A DNA stretch of 64,000 nt from CAVQGM01 sp963712065 (GTDB lineage Bacteria; Actinomycetota; Acidimicrobiia; Acidimicrobiales; Acidimicrobilacustridaceae), in contig CAVQGM010000002.1 of NCBI GenBank assembly GCA_963712065.1, positions 124,001 to 188,000 on the forward strand. The letters are read 5' to 3'. The notes beneath the pieces were generated by a model. It worked only from the letters and a program-made list of their open reading frames with translations. It made no database searches and was not told the DNA's origin. Positions 24,785-33,398 of the stretch are shown here, piece after piece; positions within the stretch are counted from its first letter, which is position 1; every line of letters starts with the position of its first letter. A program made the position numbers and the translations under genes.

Positions 24785-27106
24785 TCAGTCGCACGACGAG
24801 GGGCGCTCGGGCACGCCCTCGGGGTTGTTGAGGAAGTACTCGTCGCGAGGGCGCAGGTCGACGTTGATCTCGTCGTCGGCCACGGGTGGTACCGGGCCGC
24901 CGTCGGCCAGGCACTCGGCTTCCACCGTGGCGAGGAACGCTTCGAGACGGTCGGCCTGCTCGTCCGAGAAACCGTCGCGCGCCGACCGGAAGTGGTCCAC
25001 GAGCGCAGCGGGATCGAGATCGATCGGGTCGTGGCTGGCGACCACGAACGTCGAGTTGTTGTACTGCGGCACCGTGAAGCGCACGACATGCGGGAACACC
25101 TCAGTGATGGTGTTGGTCACCCGCGCGGTCGGTGCCCACTGGGCCATCATCCCGCCGTCGCCGAGGTGCTCGTCGACCAACTCGTAGAACTCGCGCGAGT
25201 AGAGGCTGCCGCTGAAGCCCGACTGCGGCCGCAGGGTGTCGACCACGATGACGTCGTAGGTGTCGTCGGTGCGCAGCAGGTGATCGCGACCGTCGCCCAC
25301 GACCAGGTGCTGACGCGGATCACCGAAGAAGCGCACCAGCTCGGGCGCGCCGTCGGCCGCCAGACCCTCGAGCAGATCGATCTCACCACCGCAGATCTCG
25401 ACGGTGGTGATGGTCTCGAGACGCGGATCGACGGCCAGACCGTAGGGCGTGGCGCCGATACCCAGACCGAGGGCCATGCCCGCCTCGGGATCGGGGTGCA
25501 TGAGCGTGGGCATCATCCCGATGAGCACGTGGTAGTCGTCGAACGGATAGTTGTTCTGCGACGCGCCGTTGACGGTGAGCACCCATTCGTCGTCGACGTT
25601 CTTGAGCACGGTGGCGCACGAACGATCTTCGGCGAGCGCCTGGCGATCCTCGGTGACGCCGTTGAGGAACGCCCACAGCCGCTCGTTGCTCGGGAACACC
25701 GCCAGGAAGAGCAACATCGTGACGATCGCACCACCGGCCAGCACGAGGCGACGGCGCCCCGAAGCCAGCCATGCCGCACCGAGGCCAGGGATGAGAAGGG
25801 CGGCGGCGAGCAGCCGGTAGGTGCCCGACGTGCCCAGCTGATCGATCACCACGAAGCCGACCACCAACGTGCCCACCACGTTGCCCGCGATGTTGGCGAA
25901 CTGCAGCAGGCCGGTGTGCCGGCCGAGCGTCTCGACCCGTTGTGACACCAACGCCTGGGCGCACGGGAACGACGCACCCATGCACAGCACCGGCGCCGCC
26001 ATGATCAACAGCGGCACGCCGAAGAACACCGGCAGGAACGCCCGGTTGGCGCTGCCGTCGGCGTTGCGGAAGCCGAAGTCGAAGCCGTCGCCTGTGAAGT
26101 AGCTCGCCGACGAGTCCCAGAATGGGCTGCGCGGCAAGCCCCGCACGAGGAGGATCACGCCGAGCAGCGCCGACAGGCCGACGAGGAACTGCAACGAGAG
26201 GAACCAGCGGTCGGGGCGGGACGTGCGCCGGACGATGATCGACCCGATGGCCGAGCCGAGTCCGAAGAACACGAGATACGTGGCCAGCACGTGCGGGAAG
26301 CTGTAGCTGTTCGACCGCATGATGCCGTCGATGACCCGGAAGAAGACGAGCTCGAAGCCGAGCGCCACCGCCCCGGTGAGCCCGTACACCACATACCAGG
26401 GCCAGATCGTCGAGCCGGCGGCAGCGTCGGCGACATCGGTCTGGGCGGTCGGCAGGTCAGCGCCGGGGCTGACCTGCGGCTCGGCGGTGTCCGGGGCGGC
26501 CACCTCCCTGCGGAGGGTGAGCAACACGAGCGCGGCCGCCACCAGGTTGAGCAGCCCGGCAAACCGGGCGGTGGCGACGAATCCGATGGTGCCCTGCAGC
26601 ACCCAACCGGTGACCGCCGCACCCGCAGCCGCGCCGAGGGTGTTCACCGCGTAGAGCCGACCCACCAGCGGCCCGGCGTCGCGTACGTGGCTCACCACGC
26701 CCCGGGCCACCAGCGGCAGCGACAGGCCCATGAGGATGGTGGGCACGAGCAGCAACGCGGCGTTGAACGCGAACTTCGCGCCGGCGTTGGTGAGGCTCTC
26801 GGCCTGGTCCTGATAGACGTCGTAGAGCAGCGTGATGCTGGCGAAGGCGTAGACCGCGATGGCCACGTTGGCCGCCGCGAACGCAGCCAACGACCGACGC
26901 GACCCCAACCGATCGGCCAACCATCCGCCGAGCAAGCTGCCCAGACCGAGCCCGGCGAGGAACGCGGCGATCACTGTGGTGAACGACACCAGGTCGACAC
27001 CCGAGTGCAGCGCGATGACGCGCTGCCACACGACCTGCAGCGTCAGCGCGGCGAAGCCGGTGATGGTGAAGACGACGAAGAGGACCGCCCGCGAGGTGGC
27101 GCGCAT
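24785..27106 (-). CDS. Membrane protein fused to a spermidine-synthase-like domain
   Basis: A 773-residue protein. The N-terminal part (about residues 1-480) has twelve or more membrane helices in an MFS-like pattern (GFAALTLQVVWQRVIALHSG, AFLAGLGLGSLLGGWLADRL). The C-terminal part (about 500-773) has the Rossmann methyltransferase fold of spermidine synthases (ATPYGLAVDPRLETITTVEI, VGDGRDHLLRTDDTYDVIVVD). Such fusions are common in actinobacteria, and catalysis of aminopropyl transfer is unproven for them. The start at 27106 (MRATSRAVLFVVF) puts the first helix at the N-terminus; a GTG at 27148 adds 14 residues. Confidence 0.8.
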   Translation of the reverse strand: MRATSRAVLFVVFTITGFAALTLQVVWQRVIALHSGVDLVSFTTVIAAFLAGLGLGSLLGGWLADRLGSRRSLAAFAAANVAIAVYAFASITLLYDVYQDQAESLTNAGAKFAFNAALLLVPTILMGLSLPLVARGVVSHVRDAGPLVGRLYAVNTLGAAAGAAVTGWVLQGTIGFVATARFAGLLNLVAAALVLLTLRREVAAPDTAEPQVSPGADLPTAQTDVADAAAGSTIWPWYVVYGLTGAVALGFELVFFRVIDGIMRSNSYSFPHVLATYLVFFGLGSAIGSIIVRRTSRPDRWFLSLQFLVGLSALLGVILLVRGLPRSPFWDSSASYFTGDGFDFGFRNADGSANRAFLPVFFGVPLLIMAAPVLCMGASFPCAQALVSQRVETLGRHTGLLQFANIAGNVVGTLVVGFVVIDQLGTSGTYRLLAAALLIPGLGAAWLASGRRRLVLAGGAIVTMLLFLAVFPSNERLWAFLNGVTEDRQALAEDRSCATVLKNVDDEWVLTVNGASQNNYPFDDYHVLIGMMPTLMHPDPEAGMALGLGIGATPYGLAVDPRLETITTVEICGGEIDLLEGLAADGAPELVRFFGDPRQHLVVGDGRDHLLRTDDTYDVIVVDTLRPQSGFSGSLYSREFYELVDEHLGDGGMMAQWAPTARVTNTITEVFPHVVRFTVPQYNNSTFVVASHDPIDLDPAALVDHFRSARDGFSDEQADRLEAFLATVEAECLADGGPVPPVADDEINVDLRPRDEYFLNNPEGVPERPSSCD

Positions 27107-27163
27107 GCGGGCACCGTTGTAGCCGGTGAGGGCGGGGCGGATGCCCACCCTCGGGGACCCGGC

Positions 27164-27559
27164 TCAGTCGGTGTCGTCGGACGCGTCGCCCTGGACCACC
27201 CCTCGGCGCCGGCTCCACGGCCAGGCACCGTCGATCTCGACCTCGAGAGAGAAGCTGAGAACGATTCGGATCACGACGATGATGCCCAGCACGGCCACCG
27301 ATTCGAGGGTGGGCTCGACGATGATCGTGCGGATGATGTCGGCGATGATCAACACCTCGAGCCCGAGCAGGATCACCCGCCCGAGCGATCGGCGCAGTTC
27401 TTGGTAGGCGGACTCGCGGACGTCGGAGTTGCGGGCATCGGCCCGGCGGAGCGCCCATGCGGCGACGAGAAACGCCGCCAGACCGCCGACCACCATGATG
27501 GCCGCGCCGAACGCCTCGACAACTCGGACGACATCGTCGACGAGCTCGTCGTAGGTCAT
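27164..27559 (-). CDS. DUF1622 family membrane protein
   Basis: A 131-residue protein with two or three membrane helices (IMVVGGLAAFLVAAWAL, VILLGLEVLIIADIIRTIIV, VAVLGIIVVIRIVLSF). The stretch RRSLGRVILLGLEVLIAAD-like sequence is the signature of DUF1622, whose role is unknown. The ATG at 27559 is supported by the hexamer TACGGT 6 bases upstream. It lies 57 bases before the spermidine-synthase-like gene and may be co-transcribed with it. Confidence 0.78.
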   Translation of the reverse strand: MTYDELVDDVVRVVEAFGAAIMVVGGLAAFLVAAWALRRADARNSDVRESAYQELRRSLGRVILLGLEVLIIADIIRTIIVEPTLESVAVLGIIVVIRIVLSFSLEVEIDGAWPWSRRRGVVQGDASDDTD

Positions 27560-27565
27560 GGCCCG

Positions 27566-27571
27566 ACCGTA
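27566..27571 (-). promoter_or_regulatory. -10 element TACGGT of the DUF1622 gene (leaderless)
   Basis: TACGGT lies 6 bases before the ATG at 27559. It is part of a divergent pair with the tadA promoter. Confidence 0.45.
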
Positions 27572-27625
27572 CCGCCGCACCCGCGCTGCGGCGGTGATCA
27601 CGATCAGGTCTGTCGGGTGAGCCGG

Positions 27626-27631
27626 TAGGGT
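27626..27631 (+). promoter_or_regulatory. -10 element TAGGGT of tadA (leaderless)
   Basis: TAGGGT lies 7 bases before the tadA GTG at 27639, with no Shine-Dalgarno in between. Confidence 0.45.
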
Positions 27632-27638
27632 CCGGCCG

Positions 27639-28085
27639 GTGGACGACCGTGAGGCGATGGCGCTGGCGCTCGAGGAGGCCCGGGCCGCGCTCGATCACGG
27701 CGACGTGCCCATCGGGGCGATCGTGGTGGTGGGCGACGAGGTGGTCGCCCGCCGTCACAACGAGCGCGAGGCGACCGGCGACCCGACTGCGCACGCAGAG
27801 GTGTTGGCCTTACGCGACGCGGCCCGGGCGCGCGAGGGATGGCGTCTCGACGACGCCACGGTGTTCGTGACGCTCGAACCGTGCGCCATGTGCGCGGGAG
27901 CGATGGTGAACGCTCGCGTGGCACGCGTCGTGTTCGGCGCCGCCGATCCCAAGGCGGGCGCCTGTGGCTCGCTCTACCACCTCGGATCCGACCCCCGCCT
28001 CAACCACGAGTTCGCGGTCACGGCGGGCGTGCGGGCCGACGAATCCGCTGGCCTGCTGGCCGCGTTCTTCGCCGCCCGACGCTGA
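27639..28085 (+). CDS. tadA: tRNA-specific adenosine-34 deaminase
   Basis: A 148-residue deaminase. The zinc and proton-shuttle motif is THAEVLALRDAA (His and catalytic Glu, about residue 52-53) and the zinc cysteines are in TLEPCAMCAGAMV. The tail GACGSLYHLGSDPRLNHEF is typical of TadA, which converts A34 of tRNA-Arg(ACG) to inosine. Length is standard. The GTG start follows a -10 hexamer at 7 bases. The tRNA-Ser(CGA) gene follows 81 bases downstream. Confidence 0.93.
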   Translation: MDDREAMALALEEARAALDHGDVPIGAIVVVGDEVVARRHNEREATGDPTAHAEVLALRDAARAREGWRLDDATVFVTLEPCAMCAGAMVNARVARVVFGAADPKAGACGSLYHLGSDPRLNHEFAVTAGVRADESAGLLAAFFAARR

Positions 28086-28153
28086 CCGTCGTCGGTCCGC
28101 AGCTGGCCGATCGGCCGGCGGATCGCCGTTGTAACCCCGTCGAGGTGTCCGAC

Positions 28154-28159
28154 TAGTGT
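28154..28159 (+). promoter_or_regulatory. -10 element TAGTGT of tRNA-Ser(CGA)
   Basis: TAGTGT ends 7 bases before the mature 5' end of the tRNA. A possible -35, TTGTAA at 28129, is 19 bases further upstream. Confidence 0.4.
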
Positions 28160-28166
28160 CCGACCC

Positions 28167-28256
28167 GGAGAGTTGCCAGAGCGGACGAATGGGACGGCCT
28201 CGAAAGCCGTTGTGGCCTCCGGGTCACCGTGGGTTCGAATCCCACACTCTCCGCCA
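28167..28256 (+). tRNA. tRNA-Ser (anticodon CGA), CCA encoded
   Basis: Class II tRNA. The acceptor stem GGAGAGT pairs with ACTCTCC, discriminator G, followed by an encoded CCA (28254-28256). The anticodon stem ACGGC/GCCGT carries loop CTCGAAA (anticodon CGA). A long variable arm and the T loop GGGTTCGAATCCC are present. The T arm is the same as in the GGA isoacceptor at 23111, but that gene lacks encoded CCA. Confidence 0.95.
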
Positions 28257-28282
28257 TCACATCTCGCCTGCGCCCCGCTGCG

Positions 28283-29034
28283 TCAGGCGGTGACGACCAC
28301 CTTGAAGGCCTCGGCCAGCCGACCGGTCTCGAAGCCGGCCAACTCGGCCACCATCGTCATCCAACCGCGCACCATCTGCTCGATGTCGTCGCGGTGGCCC
28401 GTCTGGCTGTCGTGGGCGGCCAACGCAGCCAGCTTGCGCTCGAACGTGTCGGTGACGTCGACACGCAGATCGGGGCGAGGGTGCGCCGACAGCCACACCT
28501 CGGGTACGACGTGGGGCGCCAGCCCCTGCTCGAGCAGCTCGGGGAACGCACGCGGGTTGCGCGCATCGGGATAGACCGCGCACAACGTGGCCTCACCGGC
28601 GGCCAGGTGGTCGGGATGGCTGGCGAAGATGCGGTCGAGCATGCGCTCGGGCGACTGGCAGATCACCAGGTCGGGTGTCGCCCTCCGGATGGCGGCGGTG
28701 ATGTCGCGCCGCAAGGCGAGGGTGGGCTCGACCGCGCCGTCGGGATGACGCAGGAACACGAGGTCGTCTACGCCCACCTCCTTGGCGGCGGCCGTCTGCT
28801 CCTCCTCACGAAGGGCGCGTAGCGTGTCGCTGTCGTGATCGAGATGGTCGCTGCCCGCCTCTCCCGAGGTCACCAGGCAATAGCTCACGGTCGATCCCGC
28901 GTCGGTGAGCGCCGGCCACCGTGCCGGCGGCACCGAAGTCGACGTCGTCGGGATGGGCCGAGACCACCAAGCACCCGCGACGGCACCGCACGCGGGCCCT
29001 GGTCGGTGGGAAGGTCGCCGGTGGCATCGCTCAT
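28283..29034 (-). CDS. PIG-L family deacetylase, two frameshifts
   Basis: Restored to about 249 residues. From the ATG at 29034 it reads MSDATGDLPTDQGPRAVPSR. Removing one base near 28970 gives VLVVSAHPDDVDFGAAGTVA, and one near 28915 gives ALTDAGSTVSYCLVTSGEAG. The zinc motif AHPDD and the downstream His in IFASHPDHLAAGEATL identify the family, which removes N-acetyl groups from sugars such as the mycothiol precursor or related glycosides. MshB-like or generic LmbE-like function cannot be told apart here. The -10 hexamer TAGGCT is 7 bases before the start. Confidence 0.8.
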
Positions 29035-29041
29035 GGCGGGC

Positions 29042-29047
29042 AGCCTA
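29042..29047 (-). promoter_or_regulatory. -10 element TAGGCT of the PIG-L gene (leaderless)
   Basis: TAGGCT lies 7 bases before the ATG at 29034, which supports the longer N-terminus despite the frameshifts. Confidence 0.45.
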
Positions 29048-29145
29048 CGGAGTCGCCGACCGATCGGGACCCGTTCAGTTCCTCTGGGTCGGCCGTCCTG
29101 GCCGGCCTCCGGGAACCAGGCCGACCCCGCGCACGTCGGAGCGAC

Positions 29146-29953
29146 ATGGGGACGATGAATCGGGTGGCGGTGGCGGGGATGGCGGCCGTGATCGTGCTGC
29201 TGGGCGTGGCGTGTGGAGGCTCGACGTCGACCTCGCCCGACAGCACGGGCGCGGCCGACGCCCAGCTCGACGGGCGCACGTTCCTCTCCGAGTCGGTGAC
29301 CGAAGACGGCGCACCTCGGGTGATGGCCGGCGACCAGCCGATCCGGATCGAGTTCGCAGACGGTCGCCTCGCGGCGAGTCCTGGCTGCAACTCGATGGGT
29401 GGCACGTATTCGCTCGACGTCGACCGACTGAACGTGGCCGACCTGGCCACCACCGAGATGGCCTGCGCGGACGTGGCCCTGATGGACCAGGACACCTGGT
29501 TCGCCGACCTGCTGCTGGCTGGTCCGACACTCGCCCTCGCCGGCGACACCCTCACCATGACCAGCGGTACGACCATCATCGTGTTCGTGGACCGAGAGAC
29601 CGCCGACCCTGATCGCCCCCTGATCGGCACCACGTGGGTGCTCGAGTCGATCATCGACGGCGAGACCGCCAGCAGCGTGCCCGCCGGTGTGCGAGCCGAA
29701 ATCACCTTCACCGCCGACGAACGCCTCGACGGCGGCCCTCGGGTGCAACCGGGGCAGTGCATCGGCGGTCGTCGGCGACACGACGGTCGAGATCGGCCCG
29801 CTGGCCGCCACACGAATGGCGTGTGGCGAGGCCGAGACCGCGGTGGAGGACGCCATGATCGCCACCCTCACCGGCACGGTCGACTACGAGATCGAAGGTC
29901 CGCAGTTGCGGCTGCGCACGGGCGACCGGGGGCTCGACTTCCGCGCCGAGTGA
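29146..29953 (+). CDS. Lipoprotein with two META (HslJ-like) domains, one frameshift near 29738
   Basis: Restored to about 268 residues. Lipobox VLLGVACG near residue 20. First META domain: LDGRTFLSESVTEDG, EFADGRLAASPGCNSMGGTY and TTEMACADVALMDQDTWF. Second: LIGTTWVLESIIDGE, then after the frame change GCNRGSASAVVGDTT and TRMACGEAETAVEDAM. The conserved Cys in GCN and in MAC occur in both copies. META domains occur in heat-shock-inducible HslJ and secreted proteins of unclear role. The frameshift in the second copy is one extra base before GGGTGCAACC. Confidence 0.82.
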
Positions 29954-30024
29954 CCGGCCGGACCATCGGACCGGTCCGTCGACACCACGCGAACCGGCCC
30001 GACCGATTACGCGATTACGTGCCC

Positions 30025-30030
30025 TAGCCT
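30025..30030 (+). promoter_or_regulatory. -10 element TAGCCT of the ABC exporter gene (leaderless)
   Basis: TAGCCT lies 6 bases before the ATG at 30037; no Shine-Dalgarno is present. Confidence 0.5.
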
Positions 30031-30036
30031 GACGGC

Positions 30037-31929
30037 ATGCGCATGGCACCACACATGGCGATGGGGGCCGACCCGACGGCCATCGAGGGCGCCACCCTCG
30101 GCAAGGGCGTCGGTCGGCGGATCCTCAAGCTGGCTCGCCCCTACCGGCGACAACTCATCGGGTTCGTGGCCGTCATCGTCGCCGCCGCGTTGGTGGCGCT
30201 GGTCCCTCCGCTGCTCTTCCGCCAGATCATCGACACCGCCATCCCCGAAGGCGACCGCAGCCTGCTCCACGTCCTGGCCGCGCTCGTGGTGGTGGCCGCC
30301 GTGGCCGACGCCGCCCTGGCGTTCGTCGAGCGCTGGTACTCGTCGAAGATCGGCGAGGGGCTCATCTTCGACCTGCGCGTCAGCCTGTTCGACCACGTGC
30401 AACGCATGCCCATCGCCTTCTTCACCCGCACGCAGACCGGGTCGCTCATCAGCAGGTTGAACAACGACGTCATCGGCGCGCAGCGCGCCATGACCGCCAC
30501 GCTCGGATCGGTCGTGTCGAACGTCATCGTGCTGGCCACCACGCTCGGCGCCATGTTCATCCTCGAGTGGCGGCTCACGCTCATCGCCCTCGTGCTGCTG
30601 CCGCTCTTCATCATCCCGGCCAAGCGGGTGGGCCGCCGCCTCCAGGTGATCACCCGCGAGGGGATGAACCTCAACTCGGCGATGAACGCCCAGATGACCG
30701 AGCGGTTCAACGTCGCCGGCGCCCTGCTGGTGAAGCTCTTCGGTGATCACACCCGGGAGGCCGACGAGTTCGGCGCCCGGGCGGGTCGCGTGCGCGACAT
30801 CGGCGTGCGCAGCGCGATGTACGGGCGCACGTTCTTCATCGCCCTCGGCCTGGTGGGCGCGGTCGGCACTGCGGCGATCTACTGGATCGGCGGTCAGCTG
30901 GTGATCTCGGCCGCGATCACCCTCGGCACGCTCGTCGCCATGGCGACGTATGTGACCCGCATCTACACGCCGCTCACCAGCCTCACCAACGCACGGGTCG
31001 ACATCATGACGGCGTTCGTGTCGTTCGACCGCGTGTTCGAGGTGCTCGACGCGCCGAGCATGATCACCGACCGACCCGGCGCCGTCGACCTGGTCGAGCC
31101 GGCCGGACGCATCGAGTTCGACGACGTCTGGTTCCGCTACCCGGCCGCAGCAGAGGTGTCGGTCGCCTCCCTCGAGACCGACGTGGCCACCCCGTTGAGC
31201 GACGTAGCGGGCGAGTTCGTACTTCGCGGCATCACCGCGATGGTGCCGCCGGGCCACACCGTGGCCGTCGTCGGCCCGTCCGGCGCCGGCAAGACCACCC
31301 TCACCTCGCTGATCCCGCGGCTCTACGACGTGACCACGGGAGCGCTGCGCATCGACGGGCACGACGTCCGCGACCTCACGCAGGCCAGCCTGCACCGCGC
31401 CATCGGTGTCGTCAGCCAGGATCCACACCTGTTCCACGACTCGGTGCTCGACAACCTGCGCTACGCCCGGCCTGACGCGACCGACGACGAGATCGAGGCC
31501 GCGTGCCGGGCCGCCCAGATCCACCACGTGATCGCCGCTCTCCCCGACGGCTATCGCACGGTCGTCGGCGAGCGGGGCTACCGCCTCTCGGGCGGCGAGA
31601 AGCAGCGATTGGCGATCGCCCGGATGCTGTTGAAGGACCCCGCGGTCGTCGTCCTCGACGAAGCCACCAGCCATCTCGACTCCGAGAACGAGGCCCTGGT
31701 GCAGGAAGCCCTCACGAACGCGCTCGCCGGTCGCACCGCCATCGTCATCGCCCACCGTCTGTCGACCATCACGACGGCCGACCAGATCCTGGTGCTCGAC
31801 GAAGGCCAGATCGTCGAGCAGGGTCGGCACCGTGAGCTGCTCGAGCGCAACGGGCTCTACGCCGACCTGTTCCGGATCCTCGTGCGCACGGACCACACCG
31901 AGGCGGCGGCCGAGCCCACCGGCGCGTGA
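30037..31929 (+). CDS. ABC exporter, fused transmembrane and ATPase domains
   Basis: A 630-residue half-transporter. Six membrane helices occupy about residues 40-330 (FVAVIVAAALVALVPPLLFR first). The ATPase domain has Walker A VVGPSGAGKTTLTSLI, Q-loop VVSQDPHLFHD, signature RLSGGEKQRLAIARML, Walker B VVVLDEATSHLDSENE and the H-loop IVIAHRLSTI. Such proteins dimerise to export lipids, peptides or drugs; the substrate is unknown. An insertion of about 20 residues between the nucleotide-domain start and Walker A (AAAEVSVASLETDVATPLSD) is unusual. Monocistronic, leaderless. Confidence 0.92.
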   Translation: MRMAPHMAMGADPTAIEGATLGKGVGRRILKLARPYRRQLIGFVAVIVAAALVALVPPLLFRQIIDTAIPEGDRSLLHVLAALVVVAAVADAALAFVERWYSSKIGEGLIFDLRVSLFDHVQRMPIAFFTRTQTGSLISRLNNDVIGAQRAMTATLGSVVSNVIVLATTLGAMFILEWRLTLIALVLLPLFIIPAKRVGRRLQVITREGMNLNSAMNAQMTERFNVAGALLVKLFGDHTREADEFGARAGRVRDIGVRSAMYGRTFFIALGLVGAVGTAAIYWIGGQLVISAAITLGTLVAMATYVTRIYTPLTSLTNARVDIMTAFVSFDRVFEVLDAPSMITDRPGAVDLVEPAGRIEFDDVWFRYPAAAEVSVASLETDVATPLSDVAGEFVLRGITAMVPPGHTVAVVGPSGAGKTTLTSLIPRLYDVTTGALRIDGHDVRDLTQASLHRAIGVVSQDPHLFHDSVLDNLRYARPDATDDEIEAACRAAQIHHVIAALPDGYRTVVGERGYRLSGGEKQRLAIARMLLKDPAVVVLDEATSHLDSENEALVQEALTNALAGRTAIVIAHRLSTITTADQILVLDEGQIVEQGRHRELLERNGLYADLFRILVRTDHTEAAAEPTGA

Positions 31930-31966
31930 CGGCCGCCGGCTCGCCGGCTGGTCACGGCGCACCGGT

Positions 31967-32807
31967 TCACCACGCCGGCTCGGCGGGTGAGCCGTCGTCG
32001 TGCAGGCAGCGGCCGACGGCACGCAGGATCGCCACCGCGTCGACCAACACCTGATCGCGCGTCAGCCGGGCGATCCGATCAGCCCGGTCGGCGTCGAGGG
32101 CCTCGCGCAAGAGGCGCAGACCCACCCGCATCGTGTGGATGTCCGCCGCAGAGCCTCGCCACTGCGTTCGGACGGCGGCCCGTTCACGGTCGGGATGCAG
32201 GCGATCGTCCATCAGTTCGGACCAGGTGAGGCGCGACACGACATCGCCGCCAGCCGCCACCGTGCTCGGTCGAGCGTCGACCTGCATCAGCTGGCCGTCC
32301 TCGATGATGCGACGGATGTCGAGGTCACCGATCGGGGAGCACTCGACGTGCTCGACCCACAGGACACATCGTCCGAGGCCGACGTTCACGCCGATCGGCA
32401 CGTCGGGCTCGTCACCCGGCGGGAGCCGGTAGCGCACCCAACGCCGACCATCCCACCGTTCGAGACCGAAGTCGTCGAAGGCGACGGGTGCACCCGGGGT
32501 CAGGCCCATGGCCGCCCGACCGGCGGCGACGGTGTGACTCACCGCGAGGTGCGGTTCGCGCACGAAGCCGGCGCGCACGGATGCCAGGGCTCCGTCGACG
32601 ATCGACACCCGCCAGGGCAGCACCCGGTCACCGGCCACGCCGATGAACTGGACCTCGAACCGGCGCCCGGCCAGCGCGGCGATGGACATCCCGCGGAGTC
32701 GACGATCCACCGTCTCGACCCACGGCCGCGTGAAGAGCGCGCCCTCGGCGGTGGCACCGCCGGACGTGATCTCGCGTGCTCGGGATGACGGGGGGAAGCT
32801 CGGCCAT
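31967..32807 (-). CDS. Conserved-looking protein of unknown function, one frameshift near 32778
   Basis: Restored to about 279 residues. The ATG at 32807 follows GGAG at 5 bases and reads MAELPPVIPST. Dropping one C near 32778 gives EITSGGATAEGALFTRPWVE, which continues into VDRRLRGMSIAALAGRRFEV and on to DDGSPAEPAW. The middle reads like an SCP2/sterol-carrier-like beta-sheet fold (VQFIGVAGDRVLPWRVSIVDG), and the C-terminal 100 residues are helical (DIHTMRVGLRLLREALDADR). I do not recognise the family. It is convergent with the ABC exporter, 37 bases away. Confidence 0.6.
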
Positions 32808-33005
32808 GTCCACTCCAGAAGCGCTCGGATGACGTCCCCGTTAGTGCGTGTCGAGGCGGGCCGAGGTTCCGCCGATTCGGCCCGATTTCCCGAGACCTAA
32901 CGACGTCTTGCCGAACGCCAGCCGTCCTCGTTGCCCACGCCACGAGACGCTCACGGCGCGGCGCACTCGCGACGCAGACAGCGACGGCAGGCGGAGGCGC
33001 GCGGG

Positions 33006-33398
33006 ATGCCAGCACACGAGTGGACGAACGAGCGCGAGCAGACGCACCGGCACGAGCTCCCAACCGAGCCCATCGTGGTCGGCGACCTCGAGATCGACCT
33101 GGCTGCGTCGAGAGCGCGCCTCGCCGGACGTACGCTGCCGCTGCGGGCGCGCGAGTTCGAGTTGCTGGCCTACCTGGCGAGGCGACGCGGGCAGTTCGTG
33201 CCTCGCCGCGACATCCTGCGCGACGTGTGGGCCGACTACGTCGGCGCAAGGCAGAACTCGCTGCACGTCCATCTCGCCACCCTGCGGACCAAGCTCGGGG
33301 AACGGGCTCGGCGACCCCGCCTGGTGACCACCCAGCGCCACCTCGGGATCAAGCTCGACGAACCGTCGGCTCCCGGGGTGGGCGAGGCGAAGGCATAG
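33006..33398 (+). CDS. Stand-alone OmpR-type winged-helix DNA-binding protein without receiver
   Basis: A 130-residue protein made almost only of an OmpR/PhoB C-terminal domain: VVGDLEIDLAASRARLAGR, LRAREFELLAYLARRRGQFV, RRDILRDVWADYVGARQNSLH and a wing RLVTTQRHLGIKL. No receiver precedes it: upstream in frame there is only a short Arg-rich stretch. The start at 33006 follows GGAGGCGCGCGGG. It is convergent with, and overlaps by 50 bases, the histidine kinase gene, whose regulator has a winged helix of similar sequence. It may be a co-regulator or competitor at the same sites; that is inference. Confidence 0.72.
   Translation: MPAHEWTNEREQTHRHELPTEPIVVGDLEIDLAASRARLAGRTLPLRAREFELLAYLARRRGQFVPRRDILRDVWADYVGARQNSLHVHLATLRTKLGERARRPRLVTTQRHLGIKLDEPSAPGVGEAKA

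Noticed and set aside
23111..28256. tRNA-Ser(GGA) and tRNA-Ser(CGA) as the ends of one integrated element
   Set aside because: They share their T-arm as all serine tRNAs do, but sequences outside it differ and tadA lies between them.
30007..32022. 671-codon minus-strand frame opposite the ABC exporter
   Set aside because: Full of Glu/His/Arg repeats without known motifs; the exporter on the plus strand has all ABC signatures.
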